From: Phoronis australis
Taxonomy: Eukaryota; Phoronida; Phoronidae
NCBI GenBank assembly: GCA_002633005.1
Contig: NMRA01000498.1
Coordinates: 57,668 to 121,667, forward strand
Direction of reading: 5' to 3'
Length of the DNA stretch: 64,000 nucleotides
Numbering within the stretch: position 1 is the first letter of the stretch; each line of letters opens with the position of its first letter. Below, one piece after another: positions 33,421 to 43,212 of this stretch. The notes beneath the pieces were generated by a model. The model did not search any database and was not told the DNA's origin. It saw only the letters and a list, made by a program, of their open reading frames with translations. The translations under genes and the position numbers were made by a program.

Positions 33421-35330
33421 AACACCAGTAAATTCCTACAGTATGTTAAGAGCATCACTCCAAGCTTACTAGTGTCATAAATTGCCAAATGTAACGAGCT
33501 GTGAGGCGTATTGGCTCACTTTTGTCTATGTCACCACCAGAATCACCTTCTAATTCAAACAGCTGCAAATTACACCCGCACGCAATTGTGTTCTATTCAG
33601 ATCCCTATTCAATACAACTGTCACCTATAGTTCGTGCTGGGATCTCGCGATAACGCAACATAGCACGAAAAAGCAGCTTCACCTATTATTTGTTGGGTTT
33701 ACATTTGCGTGATTGAACACGCGTTTTCTTATTTTTCTAAGGCTTCGCTAAGACTATCTGGTTGGCCCAATACATCTAAGATTTCAAAATTCCGGTGAAG
33801 TTTGGCTTTAAAGTCCTGGTCTCAAAATGCCCATGTGGTTCCAGTAACCGAAAATACTTACTAAATAAATCATATTTTCGACACCCTTTCTTTACATTCT
33901 TTTCGCCTTTCTTGCCAAAAGCGATTTTTTAACAGTATTTGACCCTTCTCTGTGATCGTATAATTACCAGCTGTCATCGGTTATTTCAGTACCCACATTT
34001 CAGGCTCATCAGTTCAGGAGCTTGTCCTGGCCATTTTTTCCTTGTAACTGAATGTGTTATTGCTTGCTCGAAAAGTCTTCGTTATTTTGTTTTATTAATA
34101 ATATCTCGTGATTCGTTTCCATAATACGTAGTGTATTTATAGTTTGTAGTTAGTGGTCGTTGAATTTCTTTGGAATGTTACTCCTACTTATTATGTTAAA
34201 ATAGCGTGTTTAGTTCCTTACATAGGGCGGTCGAACCTAGGAACCAACATGAATCGAATCAATTTTTTTCATTTTCATTTTTTTTCTCGTTTTGAAAAAG
34301 TCCTTTGCTATTATTGGAAAGGTAGTGCATTCTACTCCGTAAAAATCAAAAAAGTATAAAGATCGGGGCAAGCAGAGTAAAGTTACTGCAATTTTTGTGG
34401 CGAAATTTGGGTCACTTTGTTTGGATCGCGTCGGCCATATTGGAGGACAGCGGGATAAGTTACTAGTTTAGAACTTTGTGCAAATTGTTTTCGGCAACAA
34501 TTTACGGTGAAATTTATGAGACATATCTTTACTTAATATTCTGCATGTTTCAACAGTGTTCACCAAATTTCAGCCTCGCAGTTGTTACTCATTAAGTGTT
34601 AAATGTGCTCACAATTCCCGTTGCACTTCGTCTCATTTCTGGCGGCACCGACAACATGGTGACTTTTGCTGAACTGGAAGGCATGTTCAACCTGTTACTT
34701 TGTAATTTGTGAAGACTTAACGTTGATACATTTTGACAAATGTTGCTACAAGAAAGGAACTTTGTTCAATTTTCGTGTTTTTGGTGCAAAAATATAAGAT
34801 ATATCCGAGTTATTTTACTGTGAATTTCTCATTCAGGTGATCTTACACTCAACTAAAAAAATAGTTGAAATAATTTTGAAATGATTTTTTTTGCTGTCAA
34901 CTGTTGTTCAAGGCTTGATTAGGTGTCACAAAATGATTCATATTTTTTCTAAATTTCAAGTCATGTTTAGTAACCTATTGCTTCTTAATTCAGGTTATCA
35001 AGTCAAAAACATGAATAATCTTAATTTGAGAAATAAGCTATGTTGTATTGTGAAGCTTCAAGCCTTCAATTCTTGTTTGTTGCAAATCATATTTTTATAA
35101 ATCATGCTTGTCAAATTCTGGTGTAAGGAAACACTATTCGGTTACCATGGTAATAGTAACATGTATGTCCACTTTCATATCATGGAAACTTGCTGTTGAA
35201 TAGTGTTTGTAATCCTAAATGTTGTAAAGTATTGTGCATTTTAAGCTACTTATTATGTTAAAAAGTTGAATCATTTTGGCTTAATGAATACAAAATGATA
35301 ACATTTTGTATTGGACTTGTCATATTTATG
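33421..35330. other. Intergenic, no gene seen
   Basis: AT-rich, apparently unique sequence. No domain-bearing ORF, RNA gene or repeat was recognised. Confidence 0.4.
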
Positions 35331-35556
35331 CGCTCGAACAGCCCCCTATTTGGAAAAATGGAAAAAGGTATGCCTCAGTCAGAGAATCAAGAACTCCGAA
35401 AAAGTAGAAAACAATATTCCACTAGAAGACACGAAGTTCCAAAATTTAGCGTCTGCATTTCATAGCTCTGAACATACCCAGTGAATCTAGTAAAATATAG
35501 ACATTCCCAAAAATTCCAGCCCCCCATTTTTTATGCTTGGTGCGCTCATACGAAGT
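35331..35556 (-). mobile_element. MITE with ATGCGCGCACC-type ends, copy 2
   Basis: Inverted relative of the MITE at 26588-26815: the minus strand runs from GAGCGCACCAAGC through GTATGTTCAGAGCTATGAA and TTGTTTTCTACTTTTTCG to GGGGGCTGTTCGAGCGCAT. No target duplication was evident. Confidence 0.65.
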
Positions 35557-36330
35557 CGGAAAATTTCTGTTGAAAGCCACAACTTTGCACAGTTCGTCAG
35601 AAGTACCCAAGTTCTAAATAAAACTCGTTTGAACGAGCGCTGTGGCCAGCGACCAGGTAGGCCTCAGGGTAGCCTTGACGCAAAGCTGCATAGGCCAACT
35701 AACAAGCTGTAGTTAGTCTTCATACTGGTAGCTGGCACTGAGGCTAGCTAAGGGCAGTCGCGGTAGTGTGACAAAGGACTAAACAGCCCGTAATTTTATG
35801 CAAGTGTCTGAAACTACCTTTGAATGTATACGGCATTTATGATTTGAACATTTTACTTCGACAAAACAGCTTGCAACCACATGCCATTACCGTTCGCCAG
35901 TGTCTGGTCTCGATCCACACTGGGTCCGATAGGCTGCGGTCCCGAGTCCGGCAAAATAATTTCTGTCAAAATTTATTTGCTACATTTCTTCAGCAAACTT
36001 GATAAAATTGCCCGTATTTTGATTTTATTAAAGTTAAGGCGCGCTGGCGATTATTTTATCCCCATTTGCAGGCTGGAAACAGGCACTCGTCCATTCACAC
36101 TGACAACGTTTTCTTAGCCTGGGTTCCTGAATGAATTGTACTTTAGGGTTCGCGGTAAGTTCAAAATGGCAGTGGTTCTTCGGGTGCGAATCGTGAGTGG
36201 TGCGCTCATTTAAACTTTTTTCGAGTACGAATCGTGTATTAATTATGGGGTAAGTATTTCTTGGATCCTTATAACTTCCTCAAACCAAGTAATAAGGGTT
36301 AACAATGTATGAGACCAGGACTTTAAGGAG
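35557..36330. other. Intergenic, no gene seen
   Basis: No convincing ORF or repeat. Short frames overlap on one strand only because stops are locally sparse. Confidence 0.35.
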
Positions 36331-36545
36331 ATTCAGTCAACGACAATAAAAGAAAAAATCCCCCTAGGGTACAACACACCAATCAAAACCATCCGAAAAT
36401 CAGTGTCAGCTGCGGTCTTTACATCAGAAAAACATCTGCTAATTTTCATGATGAGCCTTTGGATGCCTGGGCAGATGGGAACCCAGACATCAAAAACAAT
36501 GTTATTCAAAACTGTTTCAAATTGCCACCAGGTGACACAGAACAC
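36331..36545 (+). repeat. Composite array fragment
   Basis: A decayed B-type monomer (ACCATCCGAAAATCAGTGTC ... GCTAATTTTCATGATGAGCC) followed by the box GCCACCAGGTGACAC at about 36525. Confidence 0.55.
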
Positions 36546-36565
36546 TATGAAATTTACTTAATAAA

Positions 36566-37360
36566 AGCATAAAAGTCTGGTGAGTCCTTATATCTAAGGG
36601 CCTTGTTCACTTACGGGATTTCATGTCAGGTTGTCCTAGAATGTCCTACACTGCTGGGGGCTGTAACCCACGATCCCTGTTCAAATTGGGTCATCTGGTT
36701 CTAATGTACACAGCCTCCTTGACCTTACATGAGTATCAGTGTTCTCCTCTGGCAAGGATTCTGGCATTCCATTTGTCGACGGTGTGCCCAGCATTAAGGG
36801 TGTGTTCCCCTATGCCTGTGAGTCTGTCCAGTTCAGAGTGTTCCCTCATCCTTGTCCCTAGGATGCGTTTGGTTTCCCCTATGTACTGATGGGTGGGGTC
36901 CTCCTCGCATGACAGCTGGTAAACAACATAAGATTTCTTGTCAGTGGGGTTAGGGTCCTTGGGGGGAACCAATTTTTCTCAGATGGAATTGATCGGTTTG
37001 AAAAATGTCTTAACCCCATGTGATTTTAAGGTGTGTGACAGCTTTCCAGAAAGATTCTTGACATAAGGAATGGATATGGATGATTTTCTAAGCTCATCCC
37101 TCTCAGCATCCTGATTGCATTTACGTCAGTGTTAAGGAAGGGTAAGAGACCAGCTTTCAAAATCATTGGTAGTCAGTGCATTGTTATCCTTGTGGTCTTG
37201 GTCAAGGGTAACATAGTTCTCTGCTCTGTCGATGAAGGTGCATACCACTGAGCATTTATGCTGTATGGAGTGGTTTAAGCGAAAGTCAACCCAACGCAGG
37301 AATACCAGTCAGTGAACAAGGCCCTTAGAGAAAGGGCGGAAACGTCTGACTCACCTGACT
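36566..37360 (-). mobile_element. Penelope-like element fragment with inverted termini
   Basis: Penelope-like retroelements carry RT plus a C-terminal GIY-YIG endonuclease. The minus strand gives RDELRKSSISIPYVKNLSGK, then a stop, then KSYVVYQLSCEEDPTHQYIG and ETKRILGTRMREHSELDR (the GIY-YIG block), then HTLNAGHTVDKWNARILA. The RT is missing. An 18-base perfect inverted repeat (CTAAGGGCCTTGTTCACT at 36594-36611; complement at 37311-37328) and further matching bases outside it bound the fragment. This fits the partly inverted terminal repeats typical of this class. Confidence 0.8.
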
Positions 37361-37429
37361 TTTTATGTTTTTTAGTAAGTGATTTAGCCATTTAACATCA
37401 TATCATGGGAGAGCAATGAAAAACTTTTT

Positions 37430-37920
37430 TTGCATCACATCAGACCTGTCCGAAAATGGGAAGGCGTCATTGTCTCTTTAATAGAAAACTTATAGGCTAA
37501 ATTTCATGACATGAGCATAGTTGAAATGCCCCAACAAATGTACGACAAACGTTGTGCTTCTAGAGGTGTTTATTTGTATCATAAGAATGATCACTAGATG
37601 GTGCAAAATACTTTCAATCCATCCAAAAACGGGAAATGTCACCTTTTCTTTACCAGAATATCCTTCAAGGAACTTCAGAGAAACAGAGGAAAACCAAAAA
37701 AAAAAAATGAAATTGCCACTAGGGGACACAGTTTTCATTGGATTAGTCTGAAATTCGTAGTCTTTCGTTGCCCACCTCACATAAATACACTTGTAAAATA
37801 GAATAAAGATCCTGCAGCGGGCTTAGGAGATACAGCTATGGGCACAAAAAAACTGCCAATAAGAGGCACCACAGTAATCGAAGTCATTGAAAAATCATCG
37901 TCAATTTTAGCAGCAACCCA
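37430..37920 (+). repeat. Composite array fragment
   Basis: Type E, A and B monomers with boxes near 37589 (TCACTAGATGGTGC), 37717 (GCCACTAGGGGACAC) and 37855. Plus orientation as elsewhere. Confidence 0.7.
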
Positions 37921-38044
37921 TTAATGTCAGATCCCTAACTTTTCCAACACCGATAAATCATACGTTACTTTACTCAAGGAAGAGAGTAGTTTTAATGACA
38001 CTAATTTTGAGTCAGATTTTATTTGTCCATTTTTTATCCATATC

Positions 38045-38190
38045 GGCCTAAACCTGTATATTTAGTATACATTTTTTGAGCCAAGGCTGGGGCAACCTAT
38101 GGTAGGCCCTATGCGATGACCACCCCCTTAGAAGACACCTTTTCGAAGAGTTCGAACAACCAGGAGCCATACAAAAACACATGGAGGATC
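38045..38190 (-). pseudogene. THAP-like finger fragment
   Basis: The minus strand gives MCFCMAPGCSNSSK, then SSHRAYHRLPQPWLKKC. The pattern C..PGCSN.S...H.LP.....K.W/C is that of a THAP domain N-terminus, with an internal duplication or insertion around HRAYHR and no C-terminal C-x2-H. A short decayed piece, assignment tentative. Confidence 0.35.
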
Positions 38191-38577
38191 TTTTACAGCA
38201 CTGTGGCAAACAGTAAAAAAATAAGAACAACTGATACAATGATAAAATACGATGTAAATTCTCCATCATATGGCACAGCAATATGTGATAAGCAGTCGAG
38301 GCCCTACCAGCCACGTCACTGACATATGAGCCTATCGGCGATCGCTGTCAGGATTTCAATCTTTTGACAATGAATGAGCTTTTGTTTAGCGCGCAACTCG
38401 GGCAAATGTGAGATTTATTTGTACGTTAGAACCAATAACTGCAGCATTATTTTTACTACAGTGCCCTTTTAAGGTCGCCCTCAACAGGAACAAGCATTGA
38501 AAAATGAACGCAGTAAATATGAGAGAAAAGTAGAAAAATATATTCATCCTCGACGGTGCAGTAGTTTCAAGTTTATG

Positions 38578-38588
38578 TATAAGTTTCT
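38578..38588. repeat. Target-site duplication, left copy
   Basis: TATAAGTTTCT, repeated exactly at 43202-43212 on the far side of the LINE. It defines the insertion limits. Confidence 0.85.
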
Positions 38589-38821
38589 GATATACTAAAA
38601 CCAGAAATTACTACGGTAATACGTAAAAGTGTGGACTTCAGTCAGAAGAAGGTGATACTCAACATCTACAGAACGCTTGAAGGTTGGTCAAACTTCATTA
38701 GACTGAGTGAAAACCGACTTTGAGACAGTTCCATAACCTGCTATAGGGTTACCTACGCTGAGGTGTCAGAGCTCTGTTTCAGTTTACAGTGTATATACAG
38801 GTTACGTAACAATAGCAAATC

Positions 38822-39577
38822 ATGCCAGGAGGTAAAGGCACACCTAATGCAGGACCTGCGACCGGATTGCGCAACCGGACCTTACCTTCATATATGATTC
38901 AACCTGAAAGTAACCCACCTGATATATCGAATAGAGAACTACTGGAACAAATGAATACAAAATTTGAGAAAATGAGAGAAGATTTGTCTGGTAAAATAGA
39001 ATCCTTAAGTCGTCAATGCAAGGAAATGAAACAGGAAAATGTCGGTTTGAGACAACAGGTGGCGCACTTGGAAAGCAAGGTGGATGATTTAGAGAATAGG
39101 TCTAGACGGGACAACCTAATTTTTCACGGCATTCCCGAGAGGAATTCGGAAACATGGGAAGAAGCGGAAACTGCAGTAAAGGAACTAGTCAATAACCACC
39201 TCGACATATCAGAGGTAAAGATTGAGCGGGCCCATAGGATTGGTCGCAAGAACCCTAGCAAACCTCGACCAATCATCGCAAAGTTGAGTTCGTTCAAGGA
39301 CAAGATGCAGATCTTAAAAGGCAAAAGAAAATTAAGGAGTGAAACTCAATACTCGGTAGCTGAAGATTTCAGCAAGAAGGTTCGTATCGCTAGATCAAAG
39401 TTATGGCAGTTCTCAAGAGACAATAATTTTATAGAAGCCACAATAAAATTCGATAAGCTTTATCACAACAGGAAAATGTACCTGTATGACGATCATATAG
39501 ACAAAGTTGTCTGCAACGAGGATAGATACATCTTCAGAGATAGAACGGATACAAATGAAGAGGACGACAGTCAATAG
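38822..39577 (+). CDS. LINE ORF1 protein (coiled-coil nucleic-acid chaperone-like)
   Basis: 251 residues. ORF1 proteins bind element RNA, trimerise and help form the cytoplasmic ribonucleoprotein. Residues 1-35 are disordered and basic. Residues 37-94 form a coiled coil (LLEQMNTKFEKM ... LESKVDDLENRSRR). It is followed by DNLIFHGIPE (about 97-106) and VKIERAHRIGRKNPSKPRP, the conserved RRM-like signature of L1-type ORF1 (transposase_22-like) proteins. A basic C-terminal domain and an acidic tail (NEEDDSQ) follow. The start is the first ATG of the frame. It ends in TAG, two codons before the ORF2 ATG and in the same frame. Confidence 0.9.
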   Translation: MPGGKGTPNAGPATGLRNRTLPSYMIQPESNPPDISNRELLEQMNTKFEKMREDLSGKIESLSRQCKEMKQENVGLRQQVAHLESKVDDLENRSRRDNLIFHGIPERNSETWEEAETAVKELVNNHLDISEVKIERAHRIGRKNPSKPRPIIAKLSSFKDKMQILKGKRKLRSETQYSVAEDFSKKVRIARSKLWQFSRDNNFIEATIKFDKLYHNRKMYLYDDHIDKVVCNEDRYIFRDRTDTNEEDDSQ

Positions 39578-39586
39578 CAAACAATG
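39575..39586 (+). promoter_or_regulatory. ORF1/ORF2 junction, possible leaky stop
   Basis: The stop lies in the context CAA TAG CAA ACA ATG: ORF1 ends and ORF2 starts in the same frame two codons later. CAA-UAG-CAA is the core of the tobamovirus-type readthrough signal, whose full form needs CAR-YYA after the stop; the next codon here, ACA, breaks it at one position. Reinitiation on the adjacent ATG is the alternative. Confidence 0.4.
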
Positions 39587-42500
39587 ACAAGAGAAATGAA
39601 AATAGGATCATGGAACATAGGGGGGCTAGAAAGTAAGCTACGACAAAACAAAGGAGAAATTAAAAAAATAATTAGAAACTACGACCTCATAGGATTCATT
39701 GAATCACACGCAAGAGCAGAGCATGAATTTGGCGATCTCTTAGAAAATTATTCCACGTTCACATCAGTACGAAACATACATAACGGCAAAGTATCTGGTG
39801 GAGTGACAGTAATGGTAAAGAACAATTTAGGAACCAAAATAACTCGCATCTGTGAGAATTTGGAAGACAGAGTATATTTGCATCTGAAAGATTTATTTGC
39901 TGGCTCAGACAAGCCAGATGTAATAATAGGTTTTATTTATCTCCCTCCCGAAGGGTCAGCATACTACAGCCACGACATTTCTGACTGCGGTGTTGATCGT
40001 CTCGAGGATGACTTTACCTGCTTAAAGAGTAATGGGAAATTTAACCACTCACGGGTTATTTTGACAGGTGACTTTAACTCAAGGACAGCTACACTCAGAG
40101 ACTACATCCCAGATGACGATATCACGCATATCAATGTCCTTGCCAATAGCGATTGTTGTTATGTTCAAAATAATTTTGAAAAACCAAGAAACAACCAAGA
40201 TGCGAAATCTAATTACTTTGGCAAAGAACTTGCCAAATTTTGTGCAGTATATGGTACGCACATAGTTAACGGTAGATACCCCTCAGACAGAGAAGGAAAC
40301 TATTCGTTCGTCTCCACTCGAGGATGCAGCACTATTGACTATGTTATTGCCGAGGCATCTCTGTTCGAATATATTAATGACTTTGAAGTATTAAACTACG
40401 ACCAGTCAGACCATTTCCCTATCATGTGTACTCTACGTTATCTAGAACATACGGAAGCTGATACAGACGGATCGAACACTAGTGTCAGAACAACCCCATT
40501 GCACCGACTGAAGTGGCAGCCACACAAATCTTCAAGTTTTAAGGATAGACTGGGCAGCGTTGACACCACCGAGAAATTATCCCAAATATCTTCAGCCATC
40601 GATATGGATATTAACAAAGCAGTTAATTTAATAAATGAATTATTCCACGCTTGCGGCGCTGACATGAAAATAAGCAATAAACCCGCAGTGAACAGGCAGC
40701 AGCCAAGGTGGTTCGACAACGTTTGCGAGCAAAAGAAAATAGAAAAACATAATTTATTGAAACTTTTCAGATCCACAAAGTGTGTGGATACACTACGTAA
40801 TTATATTGATACGAAAAGTCAATTTAAGGAAACCTGTCGTGAAAAAAAGAAGAATTATAACGAACAAATGGAAAAGAAATTATGTGATTCAGTGAGAGAT
40901 CCAAGAATATTCTGGGCAAACGTGAAGTCAATCATAAATCCGAACAATATTCAACAAGCGGATATTTCGTCGAAGGAATGGTATAACTATTTTGAAAAAC
41001 TCTTGAACACTGAGCCTGTACGGGAAAACAGAGAATTCCTTAATAATTTGCTGGACGAAATGCGAGAGCACGACGAAAGCTGCAATGACTGTGCCAACAC
41101 ACCTGGTGATGAAATCCTGGTACAACTTAATAAAGAAATTGACATGTCCGAAATCAATCAGGAAATAAATAAACTTAAAAGCAACAAAACCCCTGGAGAA
41201 GACGGTATTCCAAATGAACTCTTCAAAGCACTGACTGGTGACATCCTTGAAGTGTTATGCAAACTATTCAACAAGGTACTGGCGACAGGAAAATTCCCGG
41301 AGAACTGGAGAAAGAGTATAATCGTTCCAATTTACAAGAAAGGAGACAAAAATAACCCAAATAATTACAGGGGAATTTCTTTAATTGATAGCATAAGCAA
41401 GCTATTTACATCAATATTAAACAGAAGGCTGATTGAGTGGTCGGATGCAATGCAATGTATCCCTGAGGAACAAGCCGGATTTAGGGCGGGTTATTCGACC
41501 GTGGATAACATTTTTGTTCTACAAGCTTTGGCCCACATAAATTTATCAAAAAGAGGTGGAAAAATGTACTGTGCCTTTGTGGACTTTAGCAAGGCGTTTG
41601 ACAGCCTAGAAACTACACGTCTGTTTTATTGTTTGTTAAAAAATAATCTCCACGGGAAAGTGTTCAATCTCCTGAGGAATATTTATGCTGAAGTGAAATC
41701 GTGCGTGAGAATACAGAGTCAAATCACACCCTATTTTGATTGTACGAGAGGTGTGAAACAAGGGTGTATACTGAGTCCTTGGTTATTCTCTGTTTTTGTT
41801 AGCGGACTGGTGTCAGAGGTCAAAGAAAATGGAGGACGAGGTATCAAGTGTGATGATTGTGAATTAAGTTCGTTATTGTTTGCGGACGATTTGGTGCTTG
41901 TGGCGGACACAGTGCCTGGTCTCCAGAGGAAATTAAATGTATTGCACAACTACTGTGTGGATTGGAGTCTTTGTGTTAATCTTGATAAGACAAATATTGT
42001 TGTCTTCAAGCGAGGTGGGACTCTGTCGGCACAGGAACGGTGGTTCTACAATAAGAAATCGGTAGAAACGAAATCTTATTACAAGTACCTTGGTGTGACA
42101 TTTTCTTGCAGATTAAAATGGAATGAAAATTGTAGAATATCAGCTTTACAAGCTAGAAAAGCAATGAACATGTTAAAAGCATGTTTAACCAAAGTGAATT
42201 GTAAATCCCCGCATGTATGTTTTAAATTGTTTGATAGTATGGTAGCTCCTATATTGTTATATGGTGCTGAGATATGGGGTACAGTATATTCGAAAGACAT
42301 AGAAAGTGTTCACAATGATTTCTGTAAATGGGTTGCTGGTGTCCCAAAGAAAACAAGTAACGTTATGGCCAGAGGAGAATGCGGCAGGCATTTATTATCT
42401 GTGAAATACTTGTGCAGACCAATAATCTACTGGACCAAAATTCTACAGATGAATAACCCCAGATACCCAAAGAAAAGTTACAGGATGCTGCGGGAAGACT

Positions 42501-43069
42501 GTGAAAAAGGACGAGCAAATTGGGCCAGTGCAGTTAAAGATATTTTGTTCAGATACGGGTTTGGGGAGGTATGGATAAGTGGACCGGGTAACTTTGATTT
42601 ATTTATATCAGAATTTAAGCAAAGATTGTTGGATTGTGCTGCCCAAGAATGGAGGACATCAGTGCAGAGCTCTAGCAAGTGCTCATTTTACTCTATTATC
42701 AAAACAGATTTATCTTGTGAAGAATATCTTTACAGTTTACCACCAACTCTACGTAGAATTTTAGCCAAATTCAGGTGCTCTGGACACCAACTGAAAATAG
42801 AAACTGGTAGGCACCATGACATTCCAAAGGAAGATAGACTTTGCGAAATTTGCAACCGTTCAGAAATTGAAGACGAAATACACTTATTACTTAACTGCCC
42901 CGTATTTAACGACATTAGAAAGAATTTTTTACCAGAAATATCCCGACAGCATACAGACATCGAAAACGTCAAATACTTATTCAAAACAAACTCTGGAAAT
43001 CTTTTGAAAAGACTATCCTTATTTATATTAAAGGCTTATGGTATTAGACAGGAAACTCTAACATTGTAA
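39584..43069 (+). CDS. LINE ORF2: APE endonuclease and reverse transcriptase
   Basis: 1161 residues; nicks target DNA and primes reverse transcription from it. The APE endonuclease occupies about residues 5-285, with SWNIGGLESK, GFIESHAR (Glu), LTGDFNSR (about 160) and SDHFPIM (about 274). The RT domain runs from about 530 to 830: KTPGEDGIPNEL, FPENWRKSIIVPIYKKGD, EEQAGFRAGYSTVDN, VDFSKAFDSLE (motif A Asp), RGVKQGCILSPWLFSVF and FADDLVLV (motif C, about 766). A C-terminal zinc-knuckle-like segment, CEICNRSEIEDEIHLLLNC (about 1087-1105), is of the zf-RVT type. All catalytic positions are present and there is no internal stop. Confidence 0.93.
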   Translation: MTREMKIGSWNIGGLESKLRQNKGEIKKIIRNYDLIGFIESHARAEHEFGDLLENYSTFTSVRNIHNGKVSGGVTVMVKNNLGTKITRICENLEDRVYLHLKDLFAGSDKPDVIIGFIYLPPEGSAYYSHDISDCGVDRLEDDFTCLKSNGKFNHSRVILTGDFNSRTATLRDYIPDDDITHINVLANSDCCYVQNNFEKPRNNQDAKSNYFGKELAKFCAVYGTHIVNGRYPSDREGNYSFVSTRGCSTIDYVIAEASLFEYINDFEVLNYDQSDHFPIMCTLRYLEHTEADTDGSNTSVRTTPLHRLKWQPHKSSSFKDRLGSVDTTEKLSQISSAIDMDINKAVNLINELFHACGADMKISNKPAVNRQQPRWFDNVCEQKKIEKHNLLKLFRSTKCVDTLRNYIDTKSQFKETCREKKKNYNEQMEKKLCDSVRDPRIFWANVKSIINPNNIQQADISSKEWYNYFEKLLNTEPVRENREFLNNLLDEMREHDESCNDCANTPGDEILVQLNKEIDMSEINQEINKLKSNKTPGEDGIPNELFKALTGDILEVLCKLFNKVLATGKFPENWRKSIIVPIYKKGDKNNPNNYRGISLIDSISKLFTSILNRRLIEWSDAMQCIPEEQAGFRAGYSTVDNIFVLQALAHINLSKRGGKMYCAFVDFSKAFDSLETTRLFYCLLKNNLHGKVFNLLRNIYAEVKSCVRIQSQITPYFDCTRGVKQGCILSPWLFSVFVSGLVSEVKENGGRGIKCDDCELSSLLFADDLVLVADTVPGLQRKLNVLHNYCVDWSLCVNLDKTNIVVFKRGGTLSAQERWFYNKKSVETKSYYKYLGVTFSCRLKWNENCRISALQARKAMNMLKACLTKVNCKSPHVCFKLFDSMVAPILLYGAEIWGTVYSKDIESVHNDFCKWVAGVPKKTSNVMARGECGRHLLSVKYLCRPIIYWTKILQMNNPRYPKKSYRMLREDCEKGRANWASAVKDILFRYGFGEVWISGPGNFDLFISEFKQRLLDCAAQEWRTSVQSSSKCSFYSIIKTDLSCEEYLYSLPPTLRRILAKFRCSGHQLKIETGRHHDIPKEDRLCEICNRSEIEDEIHLLLNCPVFNDIRKNFLPEISRQHTDIENVKYLFKTNSGNLLKRLSLFILKAYGIRQETLTL

Positions 43070-43180
43070 CGTGTAAATATGTATATATGTATTGAATACC
43101 CGGACATGAAATTGCCACCTATACCAAATGTTGCAATGTATTATGTACAAATGAGCTTAGCTCCAAGTGCAATAAACAAC

Positions 43181-43201
43181 CTCTCTCTCTCTCTCTCTCT
43201 C
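43181..43201 (+). repeat. (CT)n 3' tail of the LINE
   Basis: A CT dinucleotide tract directly before the right target-site duplication. Microsatellite tails in place of poly(A) are usual in several non-L1 LINE clades. Confidence 0.85.
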
Positions 43202-43212
43202 TATAAGTTTCT
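43202..43212. repeat. Target-site duplication, right copy
   Basis: TATAAGTTTCT, identical to 38578-38588. Confidence 0.85.

Larger units (their letters stand above)
38589..43201 (+). mobile_element. Full-length non-LTR retrotransposon with two intact ORFs
   Basis: 4613 bp bounded by an 11-base target-site duplication. A 233-base 5' UTR, ORF1 (251 aa), ORF2 (1161 aa), a 132-base 3' UTR and a terminal (CT)n tract. Both ORFs are uninterrupted, so the copy is young and possibly competent. The APE-type endonuclease, lack of RNase H and microsatellite tail exclude the R2-type lineages. I could not fix the clade; the RT signatures look closer to the CR1/L2/Ingi-like groups than to L1. Confidence 0.92.
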
